Position numbers and translations under genes: made by a program
Shown here: one piece after another, positions 49,736 to 61,915 of the stretch
How positions within the stretch are numbered: position 1 is the first letter of the stretch
How the letters are laid out: every line of letters starts with the position of its first letter
The notes under the pieces: model-generated
Told to the model about the DNA's origin: nothing
What the model saw: the letters and a program-made list of their open reading frames with translations, nothing else
Databases searched by the model: none
NCBI RefSeq assembly: GCF_004216915.1
Contig: NZ_SGXD01000002.1
Coordinates: 1-64,000 of the forward strand
DNA from: Motilibacter rhizosphaerae
GTDB taxonomy: Bacteria > Actinomycetota > Actinomycetes > Motilibacterales > Motilibacteraceae
Length of the DNA: 64,000 nt
Direction of reading: 5' to 3'

Positions 49736-51874
49736 TCACCCGAGGTCGACGGGATCGACGACCACGCGCAGCGGGTCGCGCGCCCGCCGCGCGCTCCTCC
49801 CGGCCTGCAGCGCGGCCAGGGCGGCGGCCAGCCCGGCGCCGCTGCGGCGCGGGGCGCGGACGAGCACCCGGGCGCGGGGCTCGGGCGCCGAGCCGGGGCG
49901 CGGCTCCGGCTCGAGCTCGAGGACGCTGCCGGCGCGTACGCCGTCGAGGCGGGCCTCGCGCACGAGACGGTCGAGCTCGACCGCAGCCTCCGCGACCGTG
50001 GCGGGGGCGCCGCTGAGCACGGCGACGCGGGCGGCCGGGGGCAGGCCGAGCGGCTCGCGCTCCTCGAGCTCGGCGAGCCCGTGGCCGAAGGGGTCCCAGC
50101 GCAGCAGCGCCGAGACGACCGGGCGCTCGCCCTCGAGGCAGACGACGACGGTCCCGCCCTCGCCGGCGGGTCGCACGAGCGAGGCGGCGTCGAGCCAGCG
50201 GCGCAGCGCGTCCTCCTGCGCGCGCAGGGCGGGCCGGGCGAGCATGGCGCCGCCGTCGAGGAGCAGCGCGGCGGCGTAGCCGGCGTCGGCGACGGGCTCG
50301 ACCCCGGGGGTGGCGACGACGATGGCCGGCCGGTCGGGCACCCGCGCCCGGGACCGCTCCCCCGTGCTCTGCAGGACGCGGGCACGTGGGAAGGCCCGCC
50401 CGAGCTCCTCGGCAGTGCGCTCGGCGCCCACCTGCACGGCGCGCAGCCCGGGCGAGGAGCAGACCGGGCAGCGCCAGCCGGGCACCTGGGTCGCGCACCA
50501 CCGGCACCGCAGCGCGGCCGGGAGGTCCGCGTCGGACGTACCAGGGGCGGGGAGCGCCAGCGGGCCGGAGCACGACGGGCAGGCGGTGGGCGTGCGGCAG
50601 CGCGAGCAGGCGAGCCGGACGAGGTAGCCCAGCCGCGGGACCTGGACCAGCACCGGGCCCCGCTCGAGCGCGGCGCTCGCCGCCCGCCACGCCGCGGTCG
50701 GGATCCGCGCCGCCACCGCCAGCGGGTCCTCGCCCCCCGGCTCGCGCTCCGGCACGACGACGCGAGGAGCCCGGGCGCGCACGACGTCGCGGGGCGCCCG
50801 CAAGGGTGCCGCCCACCCGCTGCGGACGAGCAGCGCCCCCTCCGCGGTGACCGCGTGGCCGGCCAGCACCAGCGCAGGCGGGCGCCCTGCCGACGACGCA
50901 GCGGAGGCGCGGAGCAGCGCGACCTCCCGGGCGTGCGGGTACGGCGCGCGCGGCTCGGCGAGGCTGTCGTCGCCGTCGTCCCAGACGAGGACGAGGCCGA
51001 GGTCCTGCACCGGGGCGAAGGCGGCCGCCCGCGTCCCGAGGACGACGCGCACCTCGCCGCGCGACGCGCGCAGGTAGCGCCGGTAGCGCTCGGCCGGCCC
51101 GAGCCCCGCCGTGAGCACGACGTGCCGGCCCTCGCCGAGCCGCTCGGTGAGCGCGGCGTCGAGCCGGTCGACGTCGCGCTGGTCGGGGGCGAGGACGAGC
51201 GCGCCGCGCCCGGACGCCGCAGTGGCCACGACGGCCTGGGCGACCTCGGCCGCCCACCGCGGTCCCGGCAGCACCGCCCAGACGACGCGCGGGGACGCAC
51301 CGTCCGCGAGCGCCGCCAGGGCCGCCGGTCCGCCGTCGTAGTCCGCCCACGCGGCGGGATCGGCGACCGGGAGGGCTGCCGGCTCCTGCTCTGCCGCCGG
51401 CTCGGCCTCGGCGGCGGCGTGGCGCGGCGGCACGGCCAGGCGCAGGACGTCGGTGAGCGTGCCGGCGTAGCGGTCGGCCACCCGGCGGGCGAGCTCCAGC
51501 ACCTCGGGGTGGAGCACGGGCTCCGGGCTGACCAGCCGGCGTACGCGCTCGAGCCGCCCCGGGTGGTCCGACCCCGGCTCGCGCGCGACGACGAAGCCGT
51601 CGACGTCGCGCCCGGCGAAGCGGACCCGCACCCTGGTCCCGGGCTGCGCGCCGGCGGACATGCCCTCGGGCACGAGGTAGTCGAACGGGCGGTCCAGGTG
51701 GGCGAGGGGCACGTCGAGCGCGACCCGGGCGACGGGCAGCTCGGCCGCGGGCGGGTCCACCGGCTTCGGCGCCGCGCGTCGCACGCGCTCGCGCACGAGG
51801 GCGAGCTGCTCGTGCGGCACGGTGTGCGGCGCCTCGGCGGTCCCCTGCTGCTGCTCGGGGCCGGCCGTCGTCAC
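49736..51874 (-). CDS. priA: Replication restart protein PriA, ATPase motifs degenerate
   Basis: About 712 residues. The N-terminal 3'-DNA-end-binding domain (LPVARVALDVPLAHLDRPFDY) and the zinc region (CSRCRTPTACPSCSG and RCRWCATQVPGWRCPVCSS) are well kept. The helicase core is not: Walker A, GxTGSGKT in E. coli, is replaced by LPGPRWAAE, and DEEH by WDDGDD. Actinobacterial PriA proteins are known for this, so it is probably a fork-binding loader without unwinding activity. GTG chosen because TAGACA lies seven bases upstream; an ATG 48 bases earlier is possible. Confidence 0.92.
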   Translation of the reverse strand: MTTAGPEQQQGTAEAPHTVPHEQLALVRERVRRAAPKPVDPPAAELPVARVALDVPLAHLDRPFDYLVPEGMSAGAQPGTRVRVRFAGRDVDGFVVAREPGSDHPGRLERVRRLVSPEPVLHPEVLELARRVADRYAGTLTDVLRLAVPPRHAAAEAEPAAEQEPAALPVADPAAWADYDGGPAALAALADGASPRVVWAVLPGPRWAAEVAQAVVATAASGRGALVLAPDQRDVDRLDAALTERLGEGRHVVLTAGLGPAERYRRYLRASRGEVRVVLGTRAAAFAPVQDLGLVLVWDDGDDSLAEPRAPYPHAREVALLRASAASSAGRPPALVLAGHAVTAEGALLVRSGWAAPLRAPRDVVRARAPRVVVPEREPGGEDPLAVAARIPTAAWRAASAALERGPVLVQVPRLGYLVRLACSRCRTPTACPSCSGPLALPAPGTSDADLPAALRCRWCATQVPGWRCPVCSSPGLRAVQVGAERTAEELGRAFPRARVLQSTGERSRARVPDRPAIVVATPGVEPVADAGYAAALLLDGGAMLARPALRAQEDALRRWLDAASLVRPAGEGGTVVVCLEGERPVVSALLRWDPFGHGLAELEEREPLGLPPAARVAVLSGAPATVAEAAVELDRLVREARLDGVRAGSVLELEPEPRPGSAPEPRARVLVRAPRRSGAGLAAALAALQAGRSARRARDPLRVVVDPVDLG

Positions 51875-51881
51875 GCCCGCC

Positions 51882-51887
51882 TGTCTA
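51882..51887 (-). promoter_or_regulatory. Leaderless -10 box of priA
   Basis: TAGACA on the minus strand, seven bases before the GTG at 51874. Confidence 0.45.
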
Positions 51888-51998
51888 CCAGCCGGCGCCG
51901 ACGCCGCGCCGGGGCCGTCCACTGCCCGGTGCCCGGCGCGCGCGGCGCCCGGCCACGTCGCGCCGCCCGCCCGGCCGTACCAGGTGTGCGCGGGACGG

Positions 51999-52065
51999 AC
52001 GAGATCTCGTCGGTACGGCGCCGACCTCGTGCGGCCGGACCCCTACTCGATCAGGCAGCCTGATC
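51999..52065. other. Two palindromes between metK and priA
   Basis: GACGAGATCTCGTC (51999-52012) is a perfect 14-bp palindrome, and GATCAGGC-A-GCCTGATC (52049-52065) is a perfect 17-bp inverted repeat. They lie upstream of priA and downstream of metK and could be protein-binding sites. No gene is convincing in the roughly 285-base gap. Confidence 0.6.
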
Positions 52066-52090
52066 AAGTGGCACGGGGGGACGGACGCGC

Positions 52091-52118
52091 GAGGGGCGCC
52101 CGACCGCGGTCGGGCGCC
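52091..52118 (-). terminator. Terminator hairpin of metK
   Basis: GGGGCGCCCGACC pairs with GGTCGGGCGCCCC as a perfect 28-base palindrome about 45 bases after the metK stop. No T tract. A very stable GC stem of the type that ends actinobacterial transcripts. Confidence 0.75.
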
Positions 52119-52160
52119 CCCTCGGGACGTGCGGAGCCTGCTGCGGAGCAGCAGCGGCGG

Positions 52161-53360
52161 CTAGCCCTTGACGGCGCGCTGGAGCGCCTCGGCGCGCTCG
52201 GTGCGCTCCCAGGTGAAGTCGGGGAGCTCGCGGCCGAAGTGGCCGTACGCCGAGGTCTGCGCGTAGATCGGGCGGAGCAGGTCGAGGTCGCGGATGATCG
52301 CCGCGGGCCGCAGGTCGAACACCGTGCTGACGGCGTCCTGGATCTGCTCGTCCGGCACCGTGCCGGTCCCGAAGGTCTCGACGAACAGGCCCACCGGCTC
52401 CGCCTTGCCGATGGCGTACGCCACCTGCACCTCGCAGCGGCGGGCGAGCCCGGCAGCGACGACGTTCTTCGCGACCCAGCGCATCGCGTACGCGGCGGAG
52501 CGGTCGACCTTGGACGGGTCCTTGCCGGAGAACGCGCCGCCGCCGTGGCGGGCGTAGCCGCCGTAGGTGTCGACGATGATCTTGCGGCCGGTGAGGCCGG
52601 CGTCGCCCATGGGGCCGCCGATCTCGAACTTCCCGGTCGGGTTGACGAGCAGCCGGTGGCCCTCGGCGGACAGCCCCTCGGGCAGCGAGGCGAGGACGGG
52701 CTTGATGACCTCGTTCTCGATGTCGGGGGCGAGCAGGCCCTCGATGTCGATGTCGCCCGCGTGCTGGCTGGAGACGACGACGGTGTCGAGGCGGACGGCG
52801 CGGTCCCCGTCGTACTCGATCGTCACCTGGGTCTTGCCGTCCGGCCGCAGGTAGGGCAGGACGCCGTCCTTGCGGACCTGGGAGAGCCGCTGGGCGAGCT
52901 TGTGCGCCAGCGCGATCGGCAGCGGCAGCAGCTCGGGGGTGTCGTCGTTGGCGTAGCCGAACATCAGGCCCTGGTCGCCCGCGCCCTGGCGGTCGAGCGG
53001 GTCCTCGTCGCCCTCGACCCGCGCCTCGTACGCGGCGTCGACGCCCTGGGCGATGTCGGGCGACTGGGCGCCGATCGAGACCGAGACGCCGCAGGAGCGG
53101 CCGTCGAAGCCCTTGGCGGAGGAGTCGTAGCCGATGTCGAGGACCGCGTCGCGCACGATGCCCGGGATGTCGGCGTAGGTCGAGGTGGTGACCTCGCCCG
53201 CGACGTGCACCTGGCCGGTCGTGATGAGGGTCTCGACGGCGACGCGGCTCTTCGGGTCGTCCCGCAGCAGGGCGTCGAGGATCGAGTCGCTGATGCGGTC
53301 AGCGATCTTGTCCGGGTGGCCCTCGGTGACGGACTCGGACGTGAAGAGGCGGCGCGACAC
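52161..53360 (-). CDS. metK: S-adenosylmethionine synthetase
   Basis: MetK (399 residues) makes SAM from methionine and ATP. Signatures: [28 protein letters not shown], and the P-loop-like [22 protein letters not shown] start with GAGGAG upstream. A TAGACT box 36 bases before the start gives it its own short-leader promoter after coaBC; no SAM riboswitch fits in that leader. Confidence 0.98.
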   Translation of the reverse strand: MSRRLFTSESVTEGHPDKIADRISDSILDALLRDDPKSRVAVETLITTGQVHVAGEVTTSTYADIPGIVRDAVLDIGYDSSAKGFDGRSCGVSVSIGAQSPDIAQGVDAAYEARVEGDEDPLDRQGAGDQGLMFGYANDDTPELLPLPIALAHKLAQRLSQVRKDGVLPYLRPDGKTQVTIEYDGDRAVRLDTVVVSSQHAGDIDIEGLLAPDIENEVIKPVLASLPEGLSAEGHRLLVNPTGKFEIGGPMGDAGLTGRKIIVDTYGGYARHGGGAFSGKDPSKVDRSAAYAMRWVAKNVVAAGLARRCEVQVAYAIGKAEPVGLFVETFGTGTVPDEQIQDAVSTVFDLRPAAIIRDLDLLRPIYAQTSAYGHFGRELPDFTWERTERAEALQRAVKG

Positions 53361-53396
53361 GGGGCTCCTCGGGGAGGTGGCTCGACGGACGTCCGG

Positions 53397-53402
53397 AGTC
53401 TA
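53397..53402 (-). promoter_or_regulatory. metK promoter -10 box
   Basis: TAGACT on the minus strand in the gap between coaBC and metK, giving a leader of about 30 bases that includes the ribosome-binding site. Confidence 0.5.
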
Positions 53403-53443
53403 TCGGGAGCGGGTCCGGCGGCACCCCCGCGCTGCGAGCGGTC

Positions 53444-54670
53444 TCAGCGAGGGAGCGGTGAGTCCCAGCGCTCGGACACGAGGTCCCAGACGAGGTCGGC
53501 GAGCGCCTCCTTGCTGCCGAGCGGCACGGGCACCTCCCCGCCCTCCCGCAGCAGCACGACGCCGGCGTTGCGCTCGCCCTCGAAGCCGGTGGGGTGGCCC
53601 GGACCGCCCACCTCGTTGACGACGAGCAGGTCGCACCCCTTCGCCGCGAGCTTCGCGCGCCCGTGCGCCAGCGCGTCCCCGCTCGCGTCGCCGGTCTCGG
53701 CGGCGAACCCGACGACGACCTGGCCGTCCCGGCGCGCGGCCACGAGCGCCGCGAGGACGTCGGCCGTCTGCTCCAGCTCGACCTGCGGCACGCCGCCGCG
53801 CGACTTCTTGATCTTGGTGGCGGCCGTCGTCACCGGGCGGAAGTCCGCGACCGCGGCGGCCATGACGACGGCGTCGGCCAAGGGCGCGGCGGCGACCGCA
53901 GCGTCGAGCAGGGCGGCGGCAGTGGGCACGGGCACGACCTCGACCCCCGCGGGCGCCGGGACGGCCAGGTGGGCGGCGAGCAGCGTGACCCGCGCGCCGC
54001 GGGCGAGCGCCGTGGTCGCGAGGGCGACGCCCTGCCGGCCCGAGGAGCGGTTGCCGAGGAAGCGGACGGGGTCGAGCGGCTCGCGGGTCCCGCCGGCGGA
54101 GACCACGACGTGGCGCCCGGCGAGGTCGCGGGCGAGCCCGCCCCGCGCGAGCACCGCGCGGGCGACCTCGGCGAGCTGCTCGGGCTCCGGCAGCCGGCCG
54201 GGGCCGCTGTCGGCGCCGGTCAGCCGCCCCACGGTGGGGTCGACGACGAGCGTGCCGCGCGAGCGCAGCAGCGCGACGTTGTCGCGGGTGGCGGGGTGCT
54301 CCCACATCTCGGTGTGCATCGCGGGGGCGAGCACCACCGGGCAGCGCGCGGTGAGCAGCACGCTGGTGAGCAGGTCGTCGGCCTGCCCGTGCGCGGCGCG
54401 GGCGAGCAGGTCGGCGGTGGCGGGCACGACCATGACGAGGTCCGCCTCGCGGCCGAGGCGCACGTGCTCGACCTCGGGGACGGAGTCCCACACCTCGGTG
54501 TGCACCGGCTCCCCGGACAGCGCCTCCCAGGTCGCCGCGCCGACGAAGCGCAGCGCCGAGGCGGTGGGGACGACGCGGACGGCGTGGCCGGACTCGCGCA
54601 GCCGGCGCAGCAGCTCGCAGGCCTTGTACGCCGCGATGCCGCCGGCGACGCCGAGCACGACGCGCGCCAC
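53444..54670 (-). CDS. coaBC: Bifunctional phosphopantothenoylcysteine decarboxylase/synthase
   Basis: A 408-residue CoA-biosynthesis enzyme. The N-terminal flavoprotein decarboxylase (about 1-185) has VLGVAGGIAAYKACELLRRL, PTASALRFV and APAMHTEMWEHPAT. The C-terminal synthetase has SAGGTREPLDPVRFLGNRSS, AAAVADFRP and the KIKK motif. GTG start. Downstream of rpoZ by 39 bases, in the standard gmk-rpoZ-coaBC-metK order. Confidence 0.97.
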   Translation of the reverse strand: MARVVLGVAGGIAAYKACELLRRLRESGHAVRVVPTASALRFVGAATWEALSGEPVHTEVWDSVPEVEHVRLGREADLVMVVPATADLLARAAHGQADDLLTSVLLTARCPVVLAPAMHTEMWEHPATRDNVALLRSRGTLVVDPTVGRLTGADSGPGRLPEPEQLAEVARAVLARGGLARDLAGRHVVVSAGGTREPLDPVRFLGNRSSGRQGVALATTALARGARVTLLAAHLAVPAPAGVEVVPVPTAAALLDAAVAAAPLADAVVMAAAVADFRPVTTAATKIKKSRGGVPQVELEQTADVLAALVAARRDGQVVVGFAAETGDASGDALAHGRAKLAAKGCDLLVVNEVGGPGHPTGFEGERNAGVVLLREGGEVPVPLGSKEALADLVWDLVSERWDSPLPR

Positions 54671-54709
54671 GAGCGCCGGACCTCCCGCCGGGTCAGCCGA
54701 GCCGGACCG

Positions 54710-54976
54710 CTACGGCTGGTCGATCGGCTCGGCGGTCAGCAGGTCGCTGTTGATCTCGCGCAGCGCGATGGACAGCGGCTTCTCGTGCGGGTGGGTCTCC
54801 ACCAGCGGGCCGACGTACTCCAGCAGGCCCTCGCCGAGCTGGGAGTAGTAGGCGTTGATCTGGCGCGCGCGCTTCGCCGAGTAGATGACGAGGCTGTACT
54901 TGCTGTCGGTCGCTGCGAGCAGCTCGTCGATCGGGGGGTTGGTGATGCCCTCGGGGACGGCGGAGGTTCCAGACAC
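54710..54976 (-). CDS. rpoZ: RNA polymerase omega subunit
   Basis: Omega (88 residues) helps RNA polymerase assembly. [20 protein letters not shown] and the [16 protein letters not shown] helix are typical of actinobacterial omega, which ends [17 protein letters not shown] start with GGAAGGAAG upstream. It lies 102 bases after gmk with its own probable promoter. Confidence 0.97.
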   Translation of the reverse strand: MSGTSAVPEGITNPPIDELLAATDSKYSLVIYSAKRARQINAYYSQLGEGLLEYVGPLVETHPHEKPLSIALREINSDLLTAEPIDQP

Positions 54977-55008
54977 GCAGACTTCCTTCCAGAGCGGGCC
55001 AGCGTCCC

Positions 55009-55014
55009 AGGGTA
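55009..55014 (-). promoter_or_regulatory. Probable rpoZ -10 box
   Basis: TACCCT on the minus strand in the gmk-rpoZ gap, 32 bases before the rpoZ GTG. No good -35 box is visible. Confidence 0.4.
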
Positions 55015-55078
55015 CCCCAGGCCGCCGCGCCCCGAGTCGTGCATGATCACGGGGATCGGGGGGGCCCAGCGCCCGGGC

Positions 55079-55624
55079 TCAGCGCTCCAGCAGTCCCACG
55101 AGCGCGTCGCAGACCTCGTCGACGCTCGTGTTGACGAGCGTGACGTCGAACTCCGGCTCGGCCGCCAGCTCGGTGCGGGCGACCTCGAGGCGCCGCTCGA
55201 CGACGTCGGGGGCCTCGGTGCCGCGCCCGGAGAGGCGCCGCACCAGCTCGTCCCACGACGGCGGTGCGACGAAGACGAGCAGCGCGTCCGGGACGCGCTC
55301 GCGCACCTGCCGCGCGCCCTGCAGGTCGATCTCGAGCACGACCGGGACGCCGTCGGCCAGCCGGCGCTCGACGCCCTGGCGGGGGGTGCCGTAGCGGTTG
55401 CCGGCGAACTCGGCCCACTCGAGCAGGGCGTCGTCGGCGACCAGCCGGTCGAACTCCTCGTCGCCGACGAAGGTGTAGTGCACGCCGTCGACCTCGCCGG
55501 GCCGCGGGAAGCGCGTCGTGGCGGAGACGGAGACCCAGACCTCGGGGTGGCGCTCGCGCAGCTGGCGGACCACCGTCGTCTTGCCGACGCCGGAGGGACC
55601 GGACAGCACCAGCAGGCGGGTCAC
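55079..55624 (-). CDS. gmk: Guanylate kinase
   Basis: Gmk (181 residues) phosphorylates GMP. P-loop GPSGVGKTT at residues 9-17, GMP-binding [20 protein letters not shown], and [13 protein letters not shown] follow the family. GTG start overlapping the mihF stop by four bases. Confidence 0.97.
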   Translation of the reverse strand: MTRLLVLSGPSGVGKTTVVRQLRERHPEVWVSVSATTRFPRPGEVDGVHYTFVGDEEFDRLVADDALLEWAEFAGNRYGTPRQGVERRLADGVPVVLEIDLQGARQVRERVPDALLVFVAPPSWDELVRRLSGRGTEAPDVVERRLEVARTELAAEPEFDVTLVNTSVDEVCDALVGLLER

Positions 55625-55944
55625 GCCTCCCGGGCCGGGAACTCGCGCTCCAGCGCAGCGGCCTGGTTCGCACCGAGGCCCCGCACCCGCCGGGTCTCGG
55701 CGATGCCGAGCCGCTCCATGATCTGCTTCGCGCGCACCTTGCCCACGCCCGGCAGCGACTCCAGCAGGGCCGAGACCTTCATCTTGCCGACGACGTCGTC
55801 GGACTGGCCCGCGCGGATGACCTCCCCGATGCTCGCGCCCGAGTGCTTGAGCCGGCTCTTGACCTCGGCGCGGGCGCGGCGGGCGGCGGCGGCCTTCTCC
55901 AGCGCGGCGGCGCGCTGCTCGGGGGTCAGCGTGGGAAGGGGCAC
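55621..55944 (-). CDS. mihF: Actinobacterial integration host factor
   Basis: A 107-residue nucleoid protein of the mycobacterial IHF (mIHF/sIHF) family, unrelated to E. coli IHF. A basic N-terminal helix ([22 protein letters not shown]) precedes a helix-two-turn-helix DNA-binding fold with [18 protein letters not shown]. It binds DNA with little sequence preference and shapes the nucleoid. GTG start; a clear promoter lies about 105 bases upstream. Coupled to gmk. Confidence 0.95.
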   Translation of the reverse strand: MPLPTLTPEQRAAALEKAAAARRARAEVKSRLKHSGASIGEVIRAGQSDDVVGKMKVSALLESLPGVGKVRAKQIMERLGIAETRRVRGLGANQAAALEREFPAREA

Positions 55945-56047
55945 CAGGTCACCTCGGGGGTCTCGGCCACGGGTCGGGCAGGGCGGTCTTCGTCGGTACG
56001 CGGGTCAGGCAGTGCGCAGGTCCTCCGGTGCAGGGCGGCTCGTGCGC

Positions 56048-56076
56048 AACCTAGCGACTCGACCTGTGCAGAGCAA
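56048..56076 (-). promoter_or_regulatory. mihF-gmk promoter
   Basis: TTGCTC (56071-56076) and TAGGTT (56048-56053) on the minus strand with a 17-base spacer. The mihF start is about 100 bases downstream, leaving an untranslated leader. Confidence 0.6.
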
Positions 56077-56090
56077 CGTACGGGAGGGCA

Positions 56091-56112
56091 GTCCCGCCGC
56101 TCCAGGCGGGAC
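56091..56112 (-). terminator. Hairpin after pyrF
   Basis: GTCCCGCC/GGCGGGAC, a perfect 8-bp stem with a six-base loop, about 13 bases past the pyrF stop and before the mihF promoter. It likely ends the pyr operon transcript. Confidence 0.6.
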
Positions 56113-56124
56113 CGGGGCGCCGGG

Positions 56125-56811
56125 TCAGCCGGTGAGCGCCGCGGCGAGCGCGGCGGCGGCGGCGCCGGGGTCGGCGGCCGCGGTGACGGGGCGCCCCAGG
56201 ACGAGCAGGTCGGCGCCGTCGGCGAGCGCCTGCTCGGGCGTCGCGACGCGCGCCTGGTCGCCCGCGTCCGCGCCGGCGGGACGAACCCCGGGCGTGATGA
56301 GCACGACGTCCGGGCCCACCTCGGCGCGCACCGCCGCGACCTCCTGCGGCGAGCAGACGAGGGCGCCCGCGCCCGCGCCGACGGCGAGGACCGCCAGGCG
56401 GCGTACGGCGTCGATGGGCGGTCCCGCGAGCCCGACCTGCGCGAGCTCGCCCTCGGACAGCGACGTGAGCACGGTGACGGCGGTGACGCGGCCGCTCGGC
56501 AGCGCCTCGGCGGCCGCGCGCACCATCGCCGCTCCCCCGGACGCGTGGACCGTGAGGTAGTCCGGGGCCAGCGCGGCGACCGAGCGGACCGCGCCCGCGA
56601 CGGTGTTGGGGATGTCGTGGAGCTTGAGGTCGAGGAAGAGCTCGACCCCCGGCGCCGCGGCCCGGACGGCCTCGACGGCGGCACGCCCGTCGCGGAGGTA
56701 CGTCTCGAGCCCGACCTTGAGGCACTGGACGTGGGGGCCCGCGGCAGCGGCCCAGGACACGGCGGTGGCGAGGTCGGGGGCGTCGAGGGCGACGGCGATC
56801 GGGGCGCGCAC
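56125..56811 (-). CDS. pyrF: Orotidine-5'-phosphate decarboxylase
   Basis: PyrF (228 residues) makes UMP from OMP. Catalytic region [12 protein letters not shown] (Lys and Asp) near 60, PGVRPAG late in the barrel, and GRPVTAA at the phosphate site. It starts at GTG three bases after the pyrD stop. This is the class that in mycobacteria is listed as a longer type; here it is of normal bacterial length. Confidence 0.95.
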   Translation of the reverse strand: MRAPIAVALDAPDLATAVSWAAAAGPHVQCLKVGLETYLRDGRAAVEAVRAAAPGVELFLDLKLHDIPNTVAGAVRSVAALAPDYLTVHASGGAAMVRAAAEALPSGRVTAVTVLTSLSEGELAQVGLAGPPIDAVRRLAVLAVGAGAGALVCSPQEVAAVRAEVGPDVVLITPGVRPAGADAGDQARVATPEQALADGADLLVLGRPVTAAADPGAAAAALAAALTG

Positions 56812-56814
56812 GGG

Positions 56815-57753
56815 TCAGACCTCCAGTCCGCGGTGGGCGTAGCCCACCGCCTGGGCGAGCGAGTCGAAGCCCCGGGCGTCGAGCGCCTCGTCCAGCTCGC
56901 GCAGGACGCGCACGGGGGCCGTGGGGTCGTTGAAGACGACGGTGCCGACCGAGACCGCGCTGGCCCCGGCGAGGACGAGCTGCAGGGCGTCGAGGCCCGT
57001 GCGGACCCCGCCGACGCCGAGGATCGGGACGTCGGGCAGCGCGGCGTGCACCTGCCAGACGCAGCGCACCGCGACCGGCCGGATCGCCGGGCCGGAGAGC
57101 CCGCCGGTGATGCCGGCGAGGGCGGGGCGCAGCGTGTCGGTGTCGATGACCATGCCGAGCACGGTGTTGATCATCGTGAGGCCGTCCGCGCCGGCGCCGA
57201 CGCAGGCCCGGGCGATCGCGACGATGTCGGTCACGTCCGGGGAGAGCTTCGCCAGCACCGGGACCGAGGGGTCGAGCGCCCGGCGGGCGGCGTGGACCGC
57301 GGAGGCCGCGGCCATCGGGTCGCAGGCGAAGACGAGCCCGCGGTCCTCGACGTTGGGGCAGGAGATGTTGACCTCGACGGCCGCCACCGAGCCCGGCGGG
57401 GCGAGGTTGACCCGCTCGGCCACCAGGGCGTACTCCTCGATGGAGCCGCCGGCGATCGAGACGATCGTCCGCGCGCCCGCCGCCTGCAGCCACGGCAGGT
57501 CGTGCTCCACGAGCGCGTCGACGCCCGAGCCCTGCAGGCCGATGGAGTTGAGCATGCCGCTCGGCGTCTCGGCCATGCGCGGGGTGGGACGCCCGGACCG
57601 GGGCGCGAGCATGACGCTCTTCGTCACGACGGCGCCGAGGTCGGACAGCGGGAAGAAGCGGGCCAGCTCCCGGCCCATCGCGGCGCAGCCGGAGGCGGTC
57701 GCGAGGGGGTTCGGGAGCCAGGCGGAGGCCAGCGAGGTCTGCAGGTCGGCCAT
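56815..57753 (-). CDS. pyrD: Dihydroorotate dehydrogenase, class 1B catalytic subunit
   Basis: A 312-residue FMN-dependent barrel. The catalytic base is cysteine in VNISCPNVEDRG near 130, which marks class 1; presence of pyrK next door marks class 1B (NAD-linked). NPLATASGCAAMG at the N-terminus and GVGGVRTGLDALQLVLAGASAV at the FMN phosphate site. The ATG shares one base with the pyrK stop. Confidence 0.95.
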   Translation of the reverse strand: MADLQTSLASAWLPNPLATASGCAAMGRELARFFPLSDLGAVVTKSVMLAPRSGRPTPRMAETPSGMLNSIGLQGSGVDALVEHDLPWLQAAGARTIVSIAGGSIEEYALVAERVNLAPPGSVAAVEVNISCPNVEDRGLVFACDPMAAASAVHAARRALDPSVPVLAKLSPDVTDIVAIARACVGAGADGLTMINTVLGMVIDTDTLRPALAGITGGLSGPAIRPVAVRCVWQVHAALPDVPILGVGGVRTGLDALQLVLAGASAVSVGTVVFNDPTAPVRVLRELDEALDARGFDSLAQAVGYAHRGLEV

Positions 57754-58615
57754 CAGTGCCCGCTCCCCTGCGGCGCGCCGTACGCGTCGGCGGGGACGGT
57801 CCCGACGGCGTCGAAGCGGACGCTCTCGCCGCGGAAGACCGGCCCCTCGGTGCAGGAGCGGACCATGCGCGTGACGCCGTCGTCGCCGACGACGGGCAGG
57901 ACGCAGGTCATGCAGACGCCGATGCCGCAGGCCATGGCCTCCTCGACGGCGACCTGCGAGGCGACCTCGTACGCCGCGGCGACGCCCGCCACGGCGCGCA
58001 GCATGGGCATGGGACCGCAGGCGTAGACGACGTCGGTCTCGGCGCGCTCGAACAGCGCGGGCAGCACGTCGGTGACGCGGCCCCGCACCCCCATGGAGCC
58101 GTCGTCGGTGGTGACCGTGACGGACTGGGCGATGCGCTTGGCGTCGAGGACGCCGAAGAGGCGCTCCTCGGTGGCGGCGCCGAGCACGACGTCGACCCGG
58201 CAGCCCCGCTGGCGCAGGGCGTCGGCGAGGCCGAAGAGCGGGGCGGAGCCGTAGCCGCCGCCGACGAGCGTGCAGGACGCCGGGTCGCGCGGGAGGGTGA
58301 ACGGCGTACCGAGCGGGCCGACGACGTCGACGGCGTCGCGCTCGCGGCGCTCGCTGAGCCACCGGGTGCCAGGCCCGTGGGCGGAGAGCACGACCTCGAC
58401 GGTCCCGCCGTAGACGCCGCGCTCCTGGGCGCGGTAGATCGAGAACGACCGGCGCAGCAGCGTGCTCGAGGTCGCGTCGCCGACTGCCAGCGCGACGAAG
58501 TGCCCGGGGCGCACGCGCTCTGCGATGCCCGGCGCCAGCAGCGTCACGTGGGAGTACGCGCCGACCCGCCGCACCGAGATCACCTCGCCCTTGACCTGCA
58601 GGGGCCCAGCCGCCA

Positions 58616-58616
<1 letters not shown>
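57753..58616 (-). CDS. pyrK: Dihydroorotate dehydrogenase electron-transfer subunit
   Basis: PyrK (287 residues): FAD-binding beta barrel (LRRSFSIYRA), NAD-binding domain (LVGGGYGSAPLFGLADAL) and a C-terminal 2Fe-2S cluster with the Cys pattern ACGIGVCMTCVLP plus a later RSC. It passes electrons from the catalytic subunit to NAD. ATG shares one base with the carB stop (TGATG). Confidence 0.95.

Positions 58617-61915
<3,299 letters not shown>

Noticed and set aside
51885-52067. 60-codon open frame upstream of priA on the minus strand
   Set aside because: No ribosome-binding site, Arg-rich translation, and it covers the palindromes and the priA promoter.
53361-53443. SAM riboswitch upstream of metK
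   Set aside because: The gap is only 83 bases, the -10 box leaves about 30 bases of leader, and no aptamer motif is present.
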